Part shown: positions 38,668-42,168 of the stretch, one piece after another | How the letters are laid out: each line of letters starts with the position of its first letter | How positions within the stretch are numbered: position 1 is the stretch's first letter | The notes under the pieces: model-generated | What the model saw: the letters and a program-made list of their open reading frames with translations, nothing else | The model's database searches: none | Told to the model about the DNA's origin: nothing | DNA from: an uncultured Eubacteriales bacterium | Lineage (GTDB): Bacteria; Bacillota; Clostridia; Christensenellales; Borkfalkiaceae | Direction of reading: 5' to 3' | Assembly (NCBI GenBank): GCA_902465495.1 | Contig: CABQND010000010.1 | Location: 1 to 42,168, forward strand | DNA length: 42,168 nt | Program-made: the position numbers and the translations under genes

Positions 38668-40398
38668 ATGAAAACAGTTTTTACCGTCACGGGCGTAACG
38701 CGTGAGGGACACACGCTTACATTGCAGCCTTCCGTATGCGAAAATGGGAACACCGTCACCGTTACGATCCCGAGAGAACGCCTTTGCAATCCGCGCTTTG
38801 AAACACTGATCATACATTCTTCGCTAACGACTGCGCATGCGGGCGATCGCGGTTATATGTTTTTCCCGACGAACTTTTATTACGGATTTGCGCTTTGTCG
38901 CTTTGACGAGAAACCCAATACATTGTTCCGTACATGGCCGACGGCAACGACTGTCTGCGGGATCTGCGAAAATGAAAACGCCGTGTTTGTGCGTGTACAG
39001 GGGCAGGCGTGTGATGCCAGGTTTTATGTGGAGAGCAAAGACGGAGAGTACACGATCTCTCCGCAGTTCCGATTCGACGGAGACGAGCCGGACGAAGATG
39101 TTTCAGTCGTCTACACAAAAATGCCGAACGCAACGTATTCGGATATGGCGCGCTTTTACAGGCAATACCAAATGGATTATAAAGGCTGCGTTCCTTTAAA
39201 AGAACGGGCTCGCAAGCGCGAAGCTTTGCGGCGTGCAGCGGAAGGCATGGAACTTCGCGTGCGGATGGGCTGGAAGCCCATCCCCACGCCCGTGCGGCAT
39301 CAAAATCTCAAAAACGAGCCGCCCATGAAAGTAGCCTGCGACGTTGCGACGCTGAACAAGATTATTGATAAAATGCACAAAAAGGGGATCAAACATGCGG
39401 AGATCTGCCTTGTGGGCTGGGGACCCGGCGGGCATGACGGGCGTTTCCCGCAGCAATATCCGAGCGATGAGCGGTTTGGCGGCGACGAAGCGTTGCGCGA
39501 GTGCATCGCAAAGGCGCAGCGTTTGGGATATCTGATGGTTTGTCATACGGTATCCTGCGGTGCGTATGAGATCGCAAATAATTTTGACCGTGACCTTTTG
39601 ACAAAAAAACTCAACGCGAACGGAGACCCCGAGCCGTATGTGCGCGAGCATTATATCAAGGGCGGGCTGAACGGCGGCGAGCCGTATCATTTGTGTGCGA
39701 AGACGGCATATGAGCATTATGCGGTGAAGGATCTTCCTAAGGTGCGCGGGTACGGTTTTTATGGTCTGCATTATATCGACGAGCTGACGGCGATCATTCC
39801 GGAAAAGTGCTATGATAAGAATCATCCTGTCACGCGCAAACAGGCGTGGGAATATCACCACAAACTCGCGCGGCTGGCGAAAGATTTATTCGGCGGGTAT
39901 CAGTCCGAAGGGTATATGGACTATATGAATTCGGATGTGGATGCGATCCTGTATATAGGGGTACAATCCAAATTGACGCACGAGCAGAATCCTTTGTTTG
40001 ATGAAGGCATTCCTTTCTGGCAGTTAGTGTATCACGGGATCGTGATGTCCAATCCGACTTCGCAGACGGTCAATTATCCCGTCAAGGACACCTATCAGCA
40101 TTTAAAATTTATCGAATACGGCGGTCGACCTTTGATGTACTTTTACAGTAAATTCGGCGACAATCACAACTGGATGGGGGATCTCGACCTGCATTGCGGA
40201 AGCGACGAGGAAATTGACGCGGCAGTAGATGCGATCAAGGTGGCATATGACGAATACGAAAAGCTCAAATACCTGCAATATGAATTCATGGAGAATCATG
40301 AAAAATTAGGAGAAGGACTTTATCGCGTGACCTATTCGGACGGAACAATGATCACGGTGGATTACGAAAAGGGAAACTATACTGTTGAAAAAAAGTAA
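38668..40398 (+). CDS. Putative TIM-barrel glycosidase, DUF5696-like
   Basis: This 576-residue protein lacks a signal peptide. Residues of about 1-180 are beta-rich (YMFFPTNFYYGFALCRFDEK), residues of about 185-520 read like a TIM barrel (KIIDKMHKKGIKHAEICLVG, GFYGLHYIDELTAIIP, YQSEGYMDYMNSDVDAILY), and the end is a small beta domain (YRVTYSDGTMITVDYEKGNY). The order resembles DUF5696 proteins, relatives of GH101/GH129 clan enzymes. The acidic residues in HYIDEL and QSEGYMDYM are candidates for the catalytic pair; I cannot confirm this. An AGGAGAG site lies about 12 bases before the ATG. It follows the surface lipoprotein closely, so they probably share a transcript. Confidence 0.6.
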   Translation: MKTVFTVTGVTREGHTLTLQPSVCENGNTVTVTIPRERLCNPRFETLIIHSSLTTAHAGDRGYMFFPTNFYYGFALCRFDEKPNTLFRTWPTATTVCGICENENAVFVRVQGQACDARFYVESKDGEYTISPQFRFDGDEPDEDVSVVYTKMPNATYSDMARFYRQYQMDYKGCVPLKERARKREALRRAAEGMELRVRMGWKPIPTPVRHQNLKNEPPMKVACDVATLNKIIDKMHKKGIKHAEICLVGWGPGGHDGRFPQQYPSDERFGGDEALRECIAKAQRLGYLMVCHTVSCGAYEIANNFDRDLLTKKLNANGDPEPYVREHYIKGGLNGGEPYHLCAKTAYEHYAVKDLPKVRGYGFYGLHYIDELTAIIPEKCYDKNHPVTRKQAWEYHHKLARLAKDLFGGYQSEGYMDYMNSDVDAILYIGVQSKLTHEQNPLFDEGIPFWQLVYHGIVMSNPTSQTVNYPVKDTYQHLKFIEYGGRPLMYFYSKFGDNHNWMGDLDLHCGSDEEIDAAVDAIKVAYDEYEKLKYLQYEFMENHEKLGEGLYRVTYSDGTMITVDYEKGNYTVEKK

Positions 40399-40410
40399 AG
40401 GGGGCTTTGC

Positions 40411-41997
40411 ATGAATCGTACACAAAAAATATCATTTTTTGCGGCGTTGTTTGCAATTTTGATTTGTATAGCCATGTTGGTGCCGATATTTTCACAGCCG
40501 CCGGACACGATTGCGGCGGAAGAAAAAAGAATCGATATGTATCTGATCGGCGGGCAGTCCAATGCTGCTGGATACACGAAGACGGAATCGGGTACGGGTG
40601 TAGAAAAGCAGACCTTTGATGCCGTTTTGTATGGCGGGCAAGTGGATAAACAGCGGGCGACGGGGACGACGCGGCAGAATATGCTGGAGGCCGACGATTA
40701 TACAGCGGTGCGAGACGGGCTCGGCATGGGATCGACATACATAGGTCCCGAATACGGTATGGCAGAATATCTCAGCACATATTATACTGCAGAAAATCCC
40801 GCGTTTATATTCAAATCGGCAGCGGGCGGCACGTCGCTTCGGGACAACAATACGGGAAACGGCAGTGTTTTGTACGGAAACTGGTATCCGCGTTCGCTTT
40901 GGCCGGCAGAGCGCAGCGGGGCGACGGGCATTCAGTACGAAAATTTTGTAGAAAATTTCCGCACCGTGTACGGGAATCTTGTGGAAATGGGATACACGCC
41001 CGTCGTCAAAGCGATGATCTGGATGCAGGGGGAGGACGACCGCGACTATCCCGAATTGTATAAGACGCTGATCAAGACGTTCATTTCCGACATCCGCGCC
41101 GATCTAAGCGAAATTACGGGTACCGATCTTTCGGCAATGCCGTTTGTCATGGGCGAGATCTCTCCCACTTTTTATTCCTATACGTACCGCACCGTGAACG
41201 AAACGTTCAACAATGCTTTGCGCGAAGTCGCCTCCGATCCGACGGTTACGCAGGTGTATACGGTCAATACCGAAGATCTTCTTACAAATACGCAAGGGGA
41301 AAACGGCGAAAATGTCATAATCGGTTCGGATGCATACCATTTCAATGCCAATGATATGCGGACGCTGGGAAACCGTTTTGCCCAGAAGGCGATCGAAGCG
41401 ATCAACAGGCACTATATTGTTTCGGAAGTGTCGGGAAACGGCACAATGAGCGCTACCGAATATAACGAAGACAGCTCGCAGATCACGCTGACGTTTAAAC
41501 CTTACGACAAACACCATAAGTTGATCTCTTTGACAATCAACGGCGAAGACAAGACGGCGGATGTGCGAGACAATGTATATGTGATCGAGGCGCCGGACAA
41601 AAATTATGTTGTGCAAGCGGTGTTTGGCCTTAAAACGAGCTATTCAATTTCTTACAGTTTTGATGAAACAAAAGGCTCTTGCGTTTTAGAAAAATCAACG
41701 ACGGCGGTATATGAAGGCGACACCATTAAAGTTGCGGTGGAACCAAACGAAGGATATGCCGTGGACAGTGTAACCTTTGAAGGAACACCGTTGACGTATA
41801 ATACTGCGACAGAATATTGGCATTCGGGCGCAGTATATCAGAGCGGGACAGTGACGGTCACGTTCAAAGAGGTTTCCGATGCGGGTGAAACGCCAAAAGG
41901 CGGCTGTGCGAGTAATGTTCTACCTGCCGAAGGGTTTTCCGTTCTTTGTATGGTCGGGGTTGGTGCAACAGTGTTCATAAGGAAAAAGAAAGTCTAA
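40411..41997 (+). CDS. Cell-surface SGNH/SASA-type carbohydrate esterase
   Basis: This 528-residue protein has a signal peptide (about residues 1-36), then a SASA or CE6-like esterase domain (about 45-315). The domain carries the nucleophile block GGQSNAAG, SAAGGTSL, IWMQGEDDRD and the catalytic Asp-His in SDAYHFN. Such enzymes remove acetyl groups from sialic acids or xylans. Two beta-sandwich repeats follow (about 320-395 and 405-490). A tail with PKGGCASNVL, a hydrophobic stretch and the basic end FIRKKKV follows, a wall- or membrane-anchoring signal of GCxS type. GGGGG precedes the ATG. It is the last gene of the glycan locus. Confidence 0.8.
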   Translation: MNRTQKISFFAALFAILICIAMLVPIFSQPPDTIAAEEKRIDMYLIGGQSNAAGYTKTESGTGVEKQTFDAVLYGGQVDKQRATGTTRQNMLEADDYTAVRDGLGMGSTYIGPEYGMAEYLSTYYTAENPAFIFKSAAGGTSLRDNNTGNGSVLYGNWYPRSLWPAERSGATGIQYENFVENFRTVYGNLVEMGYTPVVKAMIWMQGEDDRDYPELYKTLIKTFISDIRADLSEITGTDLSAMPFVMGEISPTFYSYTYRTVNETFNNALREVASDPTVTQVYTVNTEDLLTNTQGENGENVIIGSDAYHFNANDMRTLGNRFAQKAIEAINRHYIVSEVSGNGTMSATEYNEDSSQITLTFKPYDKHHKLISLTINGEDKTADVRDNVYVIEAPDKNYVVQAVFGLKTSYSISYSFDETKGSCVLEKSTTAVYEGDTIKVAVEPNEGYAVDSVTFEGTPLTYNTATEYWHSGAVYQSGTVTVTFKEVSDAGETPKGGCASNVLPAEGFSVLCMVGVGATVFIRKKKV

Positions 41998-42012
41998 AGA
42001 TGAATTGTCAAG

Positions 42013-42168
42013 TTAAGTGCAACAGTTAGAGAGATTTAGTTCAAATAAATCTTGCGGAGTTTGGTAATGCAAAACTTTCTTGGGCCTGGCGTTGATTAAC
42101 GCCAGGTTCTTTTTTGTATAACGAAAACCACGCGATAGTCGCGTGGTTGAAAAGAGGTTTACCGATGA
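42013..42168 (-). pseudogene. C-terminal part of an IS30-type transposase, cut by the window end
   Basis: On the minus strand the open frame ending at 42013 reads ALINARPRKVLHYQTP then QDLFELNLSNCCT, the INxRPRK-L-Y-TP ending of IS30-family transposases. The last about 30 codons of this frame match the family. The part towards the window edge (SSVNLFSTTRLSRGFRYTKK) is less typical, so the element may be damaged. The gene would continue beyond base 42168; whether the copy is complete cannot be judged here. It is in the opposite direction to the esterase gene. Confidence 0.65.
42085..42115 (+). terminator. Terminator-like hairpin after the esterase gene
   Basis: The arms 42085-42093 and 42098-42106 pair perfectly around GATT, followed by TTCTTTTTT on the plus strand. 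It lies inside the antisense transposase remnant but would stop transcripts of the glycan locus. Confidence 0.7.

Noticed and set aside
1..42168. CRISPR array or tRNA/rRNA genes
   Set aside because: No regularly spaced identical repeats of 25-40 bases and no cloverleaf with T-loop GTTCRA followed by a 7-bp acceptor match were seen by eye; a tRNAscan run would be decisive.

Overview
The window looks like a chromosomal segment of a Gram-positive, probably anaerobic, gut-type Clostridia bacterium (Christensenellales-like is a guess from style, not a test). The signs are strong AGGAGG ribosome sites, sigma-A promoters with 16-18 base spacers and many extended -10 boxes, frequent TTG starts, lipoprotein signal peptides, short intrinsic terminators and about 50% GC. 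The standard genetic code fits, with TGA used as a stop.

Bases 1-10,000 hold mostly housekeeping or orphan genes: a SHOCT-type membrane protein, a cation diffusion facilitator, an HNH protein, a HEPN/CBS-like protein, an ABC-2 exporter pair, cysK with a DUF3267 peptidase, and a DeoR regulator. Two stretches stand out. Bases 4211-4958 carry a promoter, about 700 purine-rich bases with many hairpins, and terminators, but no credible protein: a probable large structured RNA. Bases 7126-7450 carry a promoter and a terminator around a start-less coding remnant.

Bases 10,250-15,660 hold an HTH-like protein, then a 650-base non-coding array in front of cysE-alaS. The array has three copies of a five-hairpin module plus the first hairpin of a fourth. 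Stem sequences differ between copies, while loops, stem lengths and a bulged C are kept. This is the most unusual object in the window. A short-form AlaRS, a 38-codon ORF and an ArsR-type regulator follow.

Bases 15,690-28,058 hold a divergent mutarotase and an 11-gene operon. The operon mixes an Entner-Doudoroff-like sugar-acid route (SDR, IlvD/Edd dehydratase, KDG kinase, KDPG aldolase, MBL hydrolase) with all the components of the FdrA/DUF1116/DUF2877 system (AllFGH, oxamate carbamoyltransferase type), a flavoprotein, and an atypical acetate-kinase homologue. The interleaved order suggests one pathway that ends in an acyl-phosphate and ATP.

Bases 28,084-42,000 hold an AraC regulator diverging from a glycan locus: cytosolic GH43, a three-gene ABC sugar importer, secreted GH43, a 1228-residue surface lipoprotein with a duplicated leucine-rich block, a DUF5696-like glycosidase candidate, and a cell-surface SGNH/SASA esterase. 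Together they would cut, de-esterify, import and finish an arabinose/xylose-containing glycan, and the operon upstream could take the sugar acids. The window ends in the C-terminus of an IS30-type transposase on the minus strand.
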